From Phycisphaerae bacterium (GTDB lineage Bacteria; Planctomycetota; Phycisphaerae; Sedimentisphaerales; UBA12454): a stretch of 64,000 bases of DNA. Under the pieces are notes generated by a model. It was not told the origin of the DNA, did no database searches, and worked only from the letters and a program-made list of their open reading frames with translations. A program made the translations under genes and the position numbers. Positions 8,119 through 16,672 of this stretch are shown here, one piece after another. Within the stretch, counting starts at the first letter, position 1. Each line of letters begins with the position of its first letter. The stretch lies in assembly GCA_041652575.1 (NCBI GenBank), contig JBAZHC010000006.1, forward strand, positions 1 through 64,000. Reading direction: 5' to 3'.

Positions 8119-9569
8119 TGTGAGAAGGAATACTCTAATATAACCGCCTTATTGTTACGTTCAGATGCCAATAATAATTTTTCGCCTTCAGTTTCACTTT
8201 CTGGTACAATAGCAACAGCTGCATTAGACACTCCATATTTATACACATCGGTTCTTTGGTATACCAATTTTCCATTATGGTCATAGACATACATAACTAA
8301 AAGGTCAGGATGCAGCCCTTTTCTAACTATAAGGTATGGCGGCTGTTGTTTTTTTAATTTAACCGCTACTGCCTTTACATTTCCGAATTCTCTGCAGCCC
8401 GGCGCATCGAGCGAAATAACTGTATCCCCTTTAAAATCAACAAGCCTGATTTTATTGTTTTCAGTCAGGAGTATATTCATTTCAGATTTGTCATTGGGCC
8501 ATTTAATCAATGCAAATTCGTATGATTTTGTCGCAATTTCGAGTGTTTTTATCACCGTACCGGCCGCATTAAGAATCTCAAATTTAGTTTTCCCGCCCGC
8601 ATTATTTGAATTGTCATAAATGATTTCCGCTTTGCCGTCGCCATCGATATCTGTCATTTCCAAATGTCCCATCGCATTTACAGGATGTGTCCATTTAGTA
8701 TTGCCATTGCTGTCTATAAGTTGTATCCCCTGTTTGTATGGATAAAAAACTGCAATTTCCGACCTGCCGTCGCCGTCCATATCTCCAAAAACTGCTCCAC
8801 CCATGCCACCGGTTTTATTATCCGATGGAGTAAACTTCCAGACTTCTTTCCCCTGATGGTCAAAAACATATACGCCTTTCCCATATCTATATCCAAGAAA
8901 TCTGCGGGAATCGGCGATATCAGAGCTCAACGGCTTTATAAAATTGAATCCCAAACCGCCAAACCCCAGCCGGCTCTGTTCCTGGTATTTGTCGTTGAGA
9001 AACACAACCTCGGTTCGCAGGGCTGCCATAATCTGTTTATCATCGCCATCGTTACAGCTCATCCGGTATATGCCGTTTATCATTGGAATATCTGTACTGT
9101 TACTGAAAACAATTTTTTCTGCAAAAAAATTTGATGAGGCTTTATTCAGTGATTTTTTTAGCTCAACAGGTCTTCCCTGTTTAATTAAATGCCTTACGGC
9201 AAAATAACTCAATTGTTTAAAGCCAAAGAATATCGCTGGAATAGCCGCAACTATTATTATTACCCTTACTAATTTTATTGCCTTGGGAAAAGTAAATGTA
9301 ACCATCCTGTCTATCAGGTATGGAATAACAAACCAAAGCGCAGACCCAATAACGCCGTATTCAATTAATGGCCTAACTCCGCCGAATATGCTGAATATAG
9401 ACCGTGGTATTAATAAAAGCGGAGCATCCAAGTAAAAGAAAATGATAAAGACAAGGCCCGCAGTACTTGATTTGCAATTAATATATACAGAAAAAGCATA
9501 TATTGCCAAACCAAGATGCAATGCCGCCAATACGATACCAATCTTAAATCCTATTGACGTCCGCCTCAT
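8115..9569 (-). CDS. Membrane protein with FG-GAP/VCBS-type beta-propeller
   Basis: From the chosen ATG the product has 484 residues. The first roughly 150 residues hold several hydrophobic segments. The rest is a periplasm-facing propeller with calcium-loop repeats: DMDGDGRSEI and DIDGDGKAEI are clear FG-GAP-type D-x-D-G-D-G loops. I chose the ATG at 9569 because GGGAGA lies seven bases before it. An upstream TTG at 9614 would add 15 residues but has no ribosome binding site. It is coupled by a four-base overlap to the hydrolase downstream. Its role is unknown; such propellers usually bind ligands or partners. Confidence 0.75.
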   Translation of the reverse strand: MRRTSIGFKIGIVLAALHLGLAIYAFSVYINCKSSTAGLVFIIFFYLDAPLLLIPRSIFSIFGGVRPLIEYGVIGSALWFVIPYLIDRMVTFTFPKAIKLVRVIIIVAAIPAIFFGFKQLSYFAVRHLIKQGRPVELKKSLNKASSNFFAEKIVFSNSTDIPMINGIYRMSCNDGDDKQIMAALRTEVVFLNDKYQEQSRLGFGGLGFNFIKPLSSDIADSRRFLGYRYGKGVYVFDHQGKEVWKFTPSDNKTGGMGGAVFGDMDGDGRSEIAVFYPYKQGIQLIDSNGNTKWTHPVNAMGHLEMTDIDGDGKAEIIYDNSNNAGGKTKFEILNAAGTVIKTLEIATKSYEFALIKWPNDKSEMNILLTENNKIRLVDFKGDTVISLDAPGCREFGNVKAVAVKLKKQQPPYLIVRKGLHPDLLVMYVYDHNGKLVYQRTDVYKYGVSNAAVAIVPESETEGEKLLLASERNNKAVILEYSFSQ

Positions 9570-9668
9570 AATCTGTCTCCCGTATTCGGTTGTTTTTGAG
9601 TTAATTCGCGGCAAAAATAATTACCAAATAGCTTTCTATTGAATCAAAGCAGTTAAGCATTTTAGACC

Positions 9669-10286
9669 TTATTTTTCAGCGGCTGCATTATCATTAGCAT
9701 CTTCTGCGAGCCAGATAAATTCCTTCGGCTCGGCGAAAATCGAGTTCGCATCATCCGTTGCGTTTATGCCGCAATCGATAATAAATTTCTGAAGCTCTTC
9801 GGTTTCGGCCGTCAGAATAATTTTGTCATCCACTTTTTCATGTCTGACGACATTAGGGTCGGCCTTGATGATTTTATCAACTTTTTCGGCATCTACCATT
9901 GCAATTTTCAGCGTCGGGTCCATCTGCACAATTCTCATAAACGAATGCGTACCGATAAGATGCTCCTGATACAAATCGATTCCCTTCTCTCCGGATTCTA
10001 TCGGATAGACATCGAGAAAAAGCGTATCCTGAAGTTTTCCGAGTCCCGCCGCGAAGGTCCCCTTCTTGCCGTCCTTTTGTGTTATGACAAGTTTGTAGGC
10101 GTCTGCGTCTTCAAACCGGCTGAAATGCCAGGTCTCATTTGAATCTGCCGCTTTCCATACTCCAGAAAGATTCGGGTCGAAAAATACCTGGTCTTTCGTA
10201 AAAAGCGGATGCAGAGACGATTGTACGCAGCCGCCTAAAACAACAGCCAGCAGATAAAACGCGATGATTTTTATTTTTGTTTTCAT
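9669..10286 (-). CDS. Predicted lipoprotein, function unknown
   Basis: A 205-residue protein with a lipoprotein signal: KTKIK, a hydrophobic run and the lipobox LGGC with Cys20. The ATG at 10286 is preferred over the one at 10301 because AAAGGA (within the upstream codons) sits at the right distance from it. The mature part (CVQSSLHPLF, WKAADSNETWHFSR) looks like a small beta-rich envelope domain; I do not recognise a family. It follows the TPR-protein gene by 18 bases and is probably in the same transcript. Confidence 0.75.
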   Translation of the reverse strand: MKTKIKIIAFYLLAVVLGGCVQSSLHPLFTKDQVFFDPNLSGVWKAADSNETWHFSRFEDADAYKLVITQKDGKKGTFAAGLGKLQDTLFLDVYPIESGEKGIDLYQEHLIGTHSFMRIVQMDPTLKIAMVDAEKVDKIIKADPNVVRHEKVDDKIILTAETEELQKFIIDCGINATDDANSIFAEPKEFIWLAEDANDNAAAEK

Positions 10287-10304
10287 AACATATCCTTTCA
10301 TAAT

Positions 10305-11372
10305 TTATGGCGCTATAAATAAATCTTCATTCGGCAGACGACTGGTCGGCCATTCCATAGGTTCAAGTTTATTTGCCTTTTCCAACGAAATTTCAGCTTC
10401 CTGCTTTTTGCCTTGTTTTCGCTGAACATCAGCAATTTGCCGGTATGCGATTGCCAGCAAAGGATTACACGGCTGGGGTTTTATGTTAATAAACTGAGAA
10501 ATGGCTTCCTCGGCTTTATCATACTTTTTAGCTCTTTTGTAATGATGTGCCAAATTCAAAAGAATATTACAGGTCGAACTGTCAAGTTTCAATGCCTTGT
10601 TGATATGCTCAACTGATTTTTGCATATCTTCCTGAGGCAAATCGCCATTATGCATATATTCACGAGCGAGACCAATATGTGCCCGGGCATTGTCGGGATA
10701 CTGTTCAACGATTTTTTGCCATATAGCGATTTTCTCCTGACGATTTTTTCTCGGCTGTATTTCGCAGCGAGCCTTTGCGCCACAGACTGCATCAAGCAGC
10801 TCTAATTCCCGAGCGTGGTGTTCAGCTTTTTTCTTATCGCCGCCGCAGATTGGGGGCAAACGGTCATAACAGCCCATCAGCGCGAGCCGTGCCTGATGGA
10901 AATTGGGGTCTATCTCCAGAGCTTTTTGATAATTTTTTATGGCGTTTCTGGTTTCAAAAGGCATAGCGGGCATTGTCCAGACAAAATGCGCATCGTATAT
11001 GGCGTTATATGTTTCAACTTCACCTGCCCAGTAGTGATAACGGGCATTTTTGCCATCCAGTTTAATTGCCTTATCGATAGCCTTTTGAGCTTTTTTGAGT
11101 TTGACTTTCATTGTTTTTTGTCTCTGCTTTACATCGTCCGGCTTGTAATCGGGGCAATCTATAAGCGTATAAAAATAGTCTCTTGCCAGCTCAAAATAAA
11201 CCGCAGTGTCGTTTGAATCTGCTGCTGCGGCATTTTCGAGCAGTTTGATTGCTTCGATAGTTTTGCCGGCCAATCTCAAATCAAATGCCTCCTGTGCCGG
11301 CGATTGCGCCTTTACACAATTGTTCAGTAAAAAACATACGACTAACATACATACAATTCTTCGAGTAAACAT
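10305..11372 (-). CDS. Exported TPR-repeat protein
   Basis: A 355-residue protein with an N-terminal signal peptide (about 1-22). Several tetratricopeptide repeats are spread through the chain: AVYFELARDYFY, YHYWAGEVETYNA, ARAHIGLAREYMH, CNILLNLAHHYKRA and NPLLAIAYRQIADVQ. AAAGGG precedes the ATG by eight bases. TPR solenoids mediate protein contacts; with a lipoprotein and a propeller protein downstream, an envelope complex is plausible but not shown. Its promoter contains a perfect palindrome that may be the operator of the neighbouring MarR protein. Confidence 0.8.
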   Translation of the reverse strand: MFTRRIVCMLVVCFLLNNCVKAQSPAQEAFDLRLAGKTIEAIKLLENAAAADSNDTAVYFELARDYFYTLIDCPDYKPDDVKQRQKTMKVKLKKAQKAIDKAIKLDGKNARYHYWAGEVETYNAIYDAHFVWTMPAMPFETRNAIKNYQKALEIDPNFHQARLALMGCYDRLPPICGGDKKKAEHHARELELLDAVCGAKARCEIQPRKNRQEKIAIWQKIVEQYPDNARAHIGLAREYMHNGDLPQEDMQKSVEHINKALKLDSSTCNILLNLAHHYKRAKKYDKAEEAISQFINIKPQPCNPLLAIAYRQIADVQRKQGKKQEAEISLEKANKLEPMEWPTSRLPNEDLFIAP

Positions 11373-11392
11373 TTTTAAACCCTTTTTATATA

Positions 11393-11421
11393 TATTGTTA
11401 ATATATTAACTATTCTGTCAA
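11393..11421 (-). promoter_or_regulatory. Promoter of the TPR gene with overlapping palindromic operator
   Basis: On the minus strand TTGACA (complement of 11416-11421) is followed after 17 bases by ACAATA (complement of 11393-11398). The perfect 14-base palindrome GTTAATATATTAAC (11397-11410) covers the spacer. It is a good candidate MarR operator. Confidence 0.5.
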
Positions 11422-11440
11422 AAAAAATATAAGTTAGGTT

Positions 11441-11920
11441 TTACGCCAATTTACTAATGTCGGCTCTTACCTTTTCGAGAGTCTCTATAAGTTTTTTAAG
11501 CTCGGCCCGATTAAAGCCTGCCATTGCCTGCTTTACCAGTTCCGCATAAAGCGGTTCGGTTTTTTCGAACATCTTTTTCCCCTTTGCGGTTAGTTTGATT
11601 ATATTTGTCCGCCTGTCGGCCGAATCGCTCGTTCGCACAACAAGAGAGGCCTTTTCCATTCTGTCTATAAGCGTTGTGATATTTGCGCGGTTGACGAGCA
11701 TCATATTGCTAAGCTGCGCCTGATTTAGGCCGTCCTGGTCTCCGGTTTGATAATGCAGAAGCATCAAAACGTTAAACTGGACATCCGTCAGGTCGAAGGC
11801 CTCAAAAAAGACATCAGCATGTTTCTTGAGACTTGTTGCCGTATAGTAAATATTCAGCAAGGCTTCATGTTCAACAACGTCGAATCCTCTTTTTAATTTT
11901 AATTCTTCTTTAAGTGCCAT
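11441..11920 (-). CDS. MarR-family transcriptional regulator
   Basis: A 159-residue winged-helix repressor. The helix-turn-helix and wing are seen in LNQAQLSNMMLVNRANITTL (about 79-98) followed by MEKASLVVR and DRRTNIIKLTAKG, the classic MarR wing with D-x-R. Flanking helices would form the dimer. The gene heads a minus-strand cluster. The palindromic AT-rich sites in its own promoter and in that of the TPR gene suggest autorepression and control of the cluster. The ligand is unknown. Confidence 0.9.
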   Translation of the reverse strand: MALKEELKLKRGFDVVEHEALLNIYYTATSLKKHADVFFEAFDLTDVQFNVLMLLHYQTGDQDGLNQAQLSNMMLVNRANITTLIDRMEKASLVVRTSDSADRRTNIIKLTAKGKKMFEKTEPLYAELVKQAMAGFNRAELKKLIETLEKVRADISKLA

Positions 11921-11940
11921 AATTTATATCTCACTGGTTA

Positions 11941-11982
11941 ATAGTTAATATATAAAATATATATGTACTAACAAACTGTCAA
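11941..11982 (-). promoter_or_regulatory. Promoter/operator region of the MarR gene
   Basis: On the minus strand TTGACA (complement of 11977-11982) and TATTTT (complement of 11954-11959) are 17 bases apart. The region holds an AT-rich inverted repeat with GTTA (11944-11947) at one end and TAAC at the other (TAAC ends near 11972). It shares GTTAATATAT with the site before the TPR gene. Confidence 0.45.
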
Positions 11983-12098
11983 GAGAAATTTTAAAAATTT
12001 TTTGGCTAATCCCTTAAAATCCCCTAAAAACCGACAAAAATGTCGTTTTTGAGCTAAAAACCCGTTAAACAGCAGGGAATCCACATGTTTTTTAGAGA

Positions 12099-12128
12099 TT
12101 GCTTTCCGCAACAGGCGGGTATTATAAT
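12099..12128 (+). promoter_or_regulatory. Putative promoter of the antiporter genes
   Basis: TTGCTT (12099-12104) and a perfect TATAAT (12123-12128) are separated by 18 bases. The leader of about 80 nt contains a TCTGCT...AGCAGA hairpin. Confidence 0.5.
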
Positions 12129-12216
12129 ATTATCTGCTTTTGTCTTGCGGTCGGCTCAGCAGATACTTAGAATTGCCCCTTTTAATCTTGGTTGAAAATT
12201 CATTCAGGTGAAATCT

Positions 12217-13920
12217 ATGGCTTCAATACTTGAAAATTTCAGAACGTTCGATTTCCATCATCTGAACATCCTGCTGCTGGTCGGCCTGGCGATCTTTTTC
12301 GCTACCGCAGGCGCAAGGCTGTTTCAATGGATGCGCATACCGAAAATTGTCGGTTATCTCGTCATAGGTATTATCATCGGGCCGGTAACCCACATTATTC
12401 CATACCAGACTGTTCAAAAGCTGGAACTTTTTAATATTTTCGCGCTCGGCGTAATAGGTTTTCTGATAGGCGGAGAACTAAAGAAAGAAACATTCACCCG
12501 GCTCGGCAAGCAGGTTTTTTACGTCCTGTTTTTCGAGGGAATGACGGCATTTCTATTAGTCGGCGTCTTTAGTTTTGCAGTAATGTTGTATTTCTACACA
12601 TGGCAGCAGGCTATCGCGGTCGCCGTTGTGTTCGGAGCAATTTGTTCTGCGACAGACCCGGCCTCAACGGTAAGCGTACTGTGGGAATACAAGGCTCGCG
12701 GCCCGCTTACGACAATGCTGACGGCAATTGTCGCTCTTGACGATGCGCTGGCTATGATGCTTTACGCAATCAGCGTAAGTATCGCAGGCGTTATCACAGG
12801 AGAAGGCGGCGAGGGGCTTGTGGCGGCCCTTACTTCATCTTTTATGGAAATTTTCGGTTCCGTCGTAATAGGTGTAATCGCCGGAGCTGTTTTAAATAAA
12901 ATACTTAAATGGATTGACGACGCAGAGCAGGTTCTTGTTTTCACATTAAGTTTCGCCCTTCTGATTATCGGCCTGGCAATGGCTCTCCATCTCGATGTGA
13001 TTCTGTCGGCAATGACTCTGGGCGTAACTTTGATAAATATCAACAGCAAGCGAACTGAAGATTGTTTCAAGCATATGCACCAGTTAAGCGCTCCTATTTA
13101 TGTCCTGTTTTTTGTTCTCGCAGGAGCAAGACTTAACATCTCTAATATAAACACCGTAATTATCCTGCTTACAGTTGCGTATGTCGGAGGCAGTATCTTC
13201 GGCAAAACACTTGGCTCGTACCTCGGTGCAGTCGTAAGTAATTCCGTTCCGACAATAAGAAAATATCTCGGCTTTTGTCTCTACCCGCAGGGCGGAATAG
13301 CTGTGGCGCTGCTGATTATCGCAAGCAGCCGATTCAACGATGAAATGGCCGCCATCATGCTCCTGGTCGTAATCGTCGGAGCGTTGATTTTGCAGCTTAT
13401 CGGGCCGATATTCGTAAAAATAGGCGCAGGCTGGGCGGGAGAGCTCGGGCTTAACGTAACCGCGGCAGACCTTATTAAAATTCATACGACCTTCGAGATG
13501 ATGGATAAGAAGGTCCCCGTCATTAATACCGGAACACAGGTTGGAGAAGTGCTGCAAACTATCAGTTCCACTTCTGACAATTTCTATCCAGTGCTGAATA
13601 ATGAAAATAAACCGGTAGGCTCGATTTCGCTTAACAGTATAAGAGACGCCATTTCCTATCAGGAAATTAATGACTGGCTGGTCGCGCTCGATATAATGGA
13701 ACCTGTTAACGAAACCATCGATGAGAAAATGCCGCTTAATGACGCCCTTGAAAAAATGAAAGAGCTTGATACTGATTTTCTGCTGGTCTGCTCAGCGGAC
13801 AATAAATACGCCGGGATGCTCGACCAGCGAAAAGTAATTCGGCATATTGATGGCGAAGTTCTGGCAAAACAAAAAGATGCTGATAGAATGTATGACCATA
13901 AGGCTCATAAATCAGCTTAA
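12217..13920 (+). CDS. CPA2-type cation:proton antiporter with CBS domains (paralogue 1)
   Basis: A 567-residue inner-membrane protein. About twelve hydrophobic segments make up residues 10-400 and match the NhaA/KefB fold of monovalent cation:proton antiporters: FATAGARLFQW, then GYLVIGIIIGP, then GAICSATDPASTV and VALDDALAMMLYA, the last with the conserved acidic pair. The C-terminal 150 residues form a CBS pair, which usually senses adenine nucleotides. The start is ATG 12217 with CAGGTG six bases before it; an upstream GTG (12208) is less likely. A close paralogue follows 18 bases after the stop. The transported ion (Na+ or K+) cannot be told from sequence. Confidence 0.9.
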   Translation: MASILENFRTFDFHHLNILLLVGLAIFFATAGARLFQWMRIPKIVGYLVIGIIIGPVTHIIPYQTVQKLELFNIFALGVIGFLIGGELKKETFTRLGKQVFYVLFFEGMTAFLLVGVFSFAVMLYFYTWQQAIAVAVVFGAICSATDPASTVSVLWEYKARGPLTTMLTAIVALDDALAMMLYAISVSIAGVITGEGGEGLVAALTSSFMEIFGSVVIGVIAGAVLNKILKWIDDAEQVLVFTLSFALLIIGLAMALHLDVILSAMTLGVTLININSKRTEDCFKHMHQLSAPIYVLFFVLAGARLNISNINTVIILLTVAYVGGSIFGKTLGSYLGAVVSNSVPTIRKYLGFCLYPQGGIAVALLIIASSRFNDEMAAIMLLVVIVGALILQLIGPIFVKIGAGWAGELGLNVTAADLIKIHTTFEMMDKKVPVINTGTQVGEVLQTISSTSDNFYPVLNNENKPVGSISLNSIRDAISYQEINDWLVALDIMEPVNETIDEKMPLNDALEKMKELDTDFLLVCSADNKYAGMLDQRKVIRHIDGEVLAKQKDADRMYDHKAHKSA

Positions 13921-13938
13921 AGATTTTTTTATTAATCA

Positions 13939-15615
13939 ATGGACACTTTCGGACATTTAAACCTGCTTTTGCTGCTTGGTATTGCCGCTTTTGGCGGCAC
14001 AATCGGCGCTAAAATCTTTCAGAAACTCCGTATCCCGCAGGTGGTAGGCTACATAGTTATCGGCATAATACTCGGCAGTTCCGGATTTAACGTAATTACA
14101 GCAAAAACAGTCCAGTATTTCAGTCCTTTCAATATGTTCGCCCTGGGAATAATCGGGTTTATGATTGGCGGCGAACTGAAAATTGAGGTGTTTAAAAAAT
14201 ACGGCACCCAGTTTACCATCATACTTTTGACCGAAGGTCTCTTCGCTTTCTTTGCCGTTACGATTCTCTGCACACTCGCAGGCAAAATTTTTATGCCGAA
14301 TGTCACCTGGAAATTTTCACTCGCTCTCGGTCTGCTGCTCGGCGCCATTTCGTCCGCGACGGCCCCGGCCGCAACGGTAGATGTCCTGTGGGAATACAAG
14401 ACACGCGGCGCTTTGACAAGGGCGGTTCTCGCCATAGTCGCGCTCGACGACGGCCTGGCCCTGCTTTTATATGGTATAGTCGCAAGCATAGCCGGCATTC
14501 TTACAGGCTCACAGCATGACACTCTTGCAAAAGCTATCTTAATGCCTGTTTATGAAATTTTCGGTGCGATAGGCATCGGTGTTGTCACCGCGATTGTGCT
14601 TGTGTTCCTGATGAAATACATTATTGAAGCCGGACAGGTCCTGACATTTACACTCTCGGCGGTTCTGCTGACTATTGGTCTGTCAATGGCTTTAAATGTC
14701 GATTCAATCTTAGCGGCGATGGCTTTCGGCTTTGTAATAACCAACTTTCGGCCGAGAAGAAGTCTCGACACCTTTAAGATGATAGAAACTTTCGCTCCGC
14801 CGATTTATGTGCTTTTCTTCGTCCTCGTCGGCGCCCGGCTGCAGATTGCAAGTATGCAGTTATGGGCGATTGTGCTTGCGGCGGTATATGTCATAGGAAG
14901 AACAGCGGGAAAAATGAGCGGTGCATGGTTCGGTTCGGTAATCTCGAAAGCGCCGACCGTTCTCAGGAAATATCTCGGCCTGTGCCTTTTCAGTCAGGCC
15001 GGTGTCGCGATAGGTCTTGCTATCCTTGCAAGCCAGAAATTCGAAGGCCAGGTCGGTCAGACAATAATACTTATTATTACTTCCACTACATTCCTGGTCC
15101 AGATAATCGGACCGCCCTGCGTCAAGCTCGGCGTCAAACTCGCAGGCGAAGTCGGCCTGAACGTTACCGAAGAAGACCTGATAAGAAAATATAAAGTAAA
15201 AGATGTTATGGATATCAACCCGCCGGTGATACGCGAAGAAATGCTGTTAGATGAAATCCTCGATATCTTTACGAAAACCGATAGTCTTTATTATCCGGTG
15301 GTGGACAATCAAATGGCTGTAAAAGGAATTATAACCGTTCCGGCCATCAGGGACACCTTCGCATATCAGAACGTGGCTAACTGGTTGCTCGCTATCGATA
15401 TCGCCCAGCCGGCCATTGACAAAACAACCCCTCACACGCCCCTGGACGAGGCACTGGAATATATGAAAAAATACGAACTTGAGTATTTGCCGGTTTGCGT
15501 AGAAGACAATAAACTGCTTGGCGTCATTAACGCAAGAGCGGTAAATCGCAAAATCAGTGCGGAAATCATTAAAAATCACGAACAAGCCGATGAATTAATA
15601 ACGGCTGTTGTTTAA
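13939..15615 (+). CDS. CPA2-type cation:proton antiporter with CBS domains (paralogue 2)
   Basis: A 558-residue paralogue of the preceding gene with the same order: about twelve membrane segments (GGTIGAKIFQKL, GYIVIGIILG, GAISSATAPAATV, VALDDGLALLLYG), then a CBS pair from about residue 420. The first acidic position seen in paralogue 1 (ATDPAS) is ATAPAA here, so the Asp is lost, while the DD pair is kept. This may mean a different ion specificity or a regulatory partner role in a heteromer. The two genes are surely co-transcribed and arose by tandem duplication. Confidence 0.9.
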   Translation: MDTFGHLNLLLLLGIAAFGGTIGAKIFQKLRIPQVVGYIVIGIILGSSGFNVITAKTVQYFSPFNMFALGIIGFMIGGELKIEVFKKYGTQFTIILLTEGLFAFFAVTILCTLAGKIFMPNVTWKFSLALGLLLGAISSATAPAATVDVLWEYKTRGALTRAVLAIVALDDGLALLLYGIVASIAGILTGSQHDTLAKAILMPVYEIFGAIGIGVVTAIVLVFLMKYIIEAGQVLTFTLSAVLLTIGLSMALNVDSILAAMAFGFVITNFRPRRSLDTFKMIETFAPPIYVLFFVLVGARLQIASMQLWAIVLAAVYVIGRTAGKMSGAWFGSVISKAPTVLRKYLGLCLFSQAGVAIGLAILASQKFEGQVGQTIILIITSTTFLVQIIGPPCVKLGVKLAGEVGLNVTEEDLIRKYKVKDVMDINPPVIREEMLLDEILDIFTKTDSLYYPVVDNQMAVKGIITVPAIRDTFAYQNVANWLLAIDIAQPAIDKTTPHTPLDEALEYMKKYELEYLPVCVEDNKLLGVINARAVNRKISAEIIKNHEQADELITAVV

Positions 15616-15661
15616 ATTTATTCTATAAATCCTGAAATCAAGTGTTTTTGAGTCCTGTTTT

Positions 15662-16123
15662 ATGGCAAATTGCAAATTTCCCAAAAAAGCGAAAATCAGC
15701 TCAAAAAAAGATTTCAGGGCCATATTTAATCATAAGTTGTTCTTTAGGAATGACTTAATGACTTTGTACCTATCCCCCAACGGCCTTGGGAAATCAAGAT
15801 TTGCCGTATCCATAAGCTCAAAAATCGCCCCTGCCGCCATCAGAAACAGGCTAAAACGGCTCGCCAGGGAGGCGTTCCGGCTAAGCCAAAATGAGATTTT
15901 GCCCGGTTTTGATTATCTTATAATTTATTCTCGAATGTTGTCGAAAAGAGGCTATTCTGATATAAATCCCATTAGAGGTAAGACATCAAAGATGTCTGAC
16001 AACTGCCACAGACAGCCTACCTCTAACGGGATAAAGAAAATAACCTTAAATGAAGTCAGGCAAAGTTTTATCGAACTTGCCCGGCAGGGATACAAACGTT
16101 TTGATAAAAAACATAATAAATAA
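15662..16123 (+). CDS. rnpA: Ribonuclease P protein component with in-frame insertion
   Basis: The protein subunit of RNase P, which helps the RNA subunit bind and cleave pre-tRNA leaders. The signature AAIRNRLKRLAREAFR (about 58-73) is the conserved RNR helix. The N-terminal FPKKAKISSKKDF and the central FAVSIS strand also fit. At 153 residues it is longer than the usual 110-125. The extra residues (about 97-125) coincide with a palindromic DNA element that leaves the frame open, after which the expected C-terminal helix resumes (TLNEVRQSFIELA). No rpmH lies upstream, but yidD follows as in many genomes. Confidence 0.92.
   Translation: MANCKFPKKAKISSKKDFRAIFNHKLFFRNDLMTLYLSPNGLGKSRFAVSISSKIAPAAIRNRLKRLAREAFRLSQNEILPGFDYLIIYSRMLSKRGYSDINPIRGKTSKMSDNCHRQPTSNGIKKITLNEVRQSFIELARQGYKRFDKKHNK
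15968..16030. repeat. Palindromic element inserted in frame in rnpA
   Basis: CCCATTAGAGGTA (15968-15980) and TACCTCTAACGGG (16018-16030) form a long inverted repeat with one mismatch. Inside, AGACATC and GATGTCT pair around AAA (15981-15997). The 63 bases equal 21 codons with no stop, inserted in the rnpA frame. Confidence 0.6.
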
Positions 16124-16136
16124 GATAAGCGGCCTT

Positions 16137-16418
16137 ATGAAAGAAACAATTGTCCTTATAATAAAACTCTATCAATCGAGTATAGGACGGTTCTTAGGCG
16201 GCCAATGCAGATTTGTGCCGAGCTGCAGCGAATATGCTATTGAAGCGGTCAGGCAATTCGGACCGCTAAAAGGAACATATATGGCAGTGAAACGTCTTTT
16301 AAGATGTCATCCTTTCGGCTCAAAGGGTTTTGATCCGCCTTCGCTCCCTCCTTCGTTAAAACTATGGAGGACAAGCAAGCTGCGGCGGACAGGTTCGCCT
16401 GAGGCAAGCTCGAAATAA
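16137..16418 (+). CDS. yidD: Membrane protein insertion efficiency factor YidD
   Basis: A small (93-residue) amphipathic membrane-associated protein. The family core is clear: KLYQSSIGRF, CRFVPSCSEYAIEA, FGPLKGTYMAVKRLLRCHPF and GFDPP. YidD assists YidC-dependent membrane protein insertion; no yidC gene follows here. The ATG at 16137 is chosen because conservation starts there. The gene overlaps the end of the rnpA region only by frame. The last roughly 24 residues (SLPPSLKLWRTSKL onward) look unlike YidD and are encoded by a repeat-like sequence, so the original stop appears to have been replaced by read-in. Confidence 0.9.
   Translation: MKETIVLIIKLYQSSIGRFLGGQCRFVPSCSEYAIEAVRQFGPLKGTYMAVKRLLRCHPFGSKGFDPPSLPPSLKLWRTSKLRRTGSPEASSK
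16334..16412. repeat. Dispersed repeat forming the yidD tail
   Basis: The sequence CTCCTTCGTTAAAACTATGG, continuing AGGACAAGC and then GCGGCGGACAGG, resembles a degenerate element seen in intergenic DNA of many uncultured bacteria. The outer parts are inverted (CCGCC near 16336, GGCGG near 16383). It lies within the 3' part of yidD. Confidence 0.4.
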
Positions 16419-16657
16419 TGAAGGCAAAAGAAAAATTAATATCTATCGGCAAGGCTGCCAAACTGGCCGGCGTCTCGACACAGTCGCTGCAATACTATAT
16501 AATGGTCGGCCTGATAAAACCGGCATTGGTAAGCGAAACGAACAGAAGAATGTTCGACGAACAAAATATTGAAAGGATAAAACTTATTAAAAAAGTCAAT
16601 AAGTCCGGTTATCCGCTTCGCGCGATACGTGAACTTTTTCTCGAGGGCAAAATATAA
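16418..16657 (+). CDS. MerR-like DNA-binding protein, helix-turn-helix domain only
   Basis: A 79-residue protein made of just the MerR winged helix: ISIGKAAKLAGVSTQSLQYY, LIKPALVSETNRRMF and ERIKLIKKVNKSGYPLRAI. It has no effector or dimerisation coiled coil beyond residue 79. Its ATG overlaps the yidD stop (TAATG). It sits between yidD and an MCE protein, so its target may be local. Short MerR-type proteins of this kind act as regulators or excisionase-like factors; I infer regulator. Confidence 0.8.
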   Translation: MKAKEKLISIGKAAKLAGVSTQSLQYYIMVGLIKPALVSETNRRMFDEQNIERIKLIKKVNKSGYPLRAIRELFLEGKI

Positions 16658-16672
16658 ATTAAAGGAATAGTT

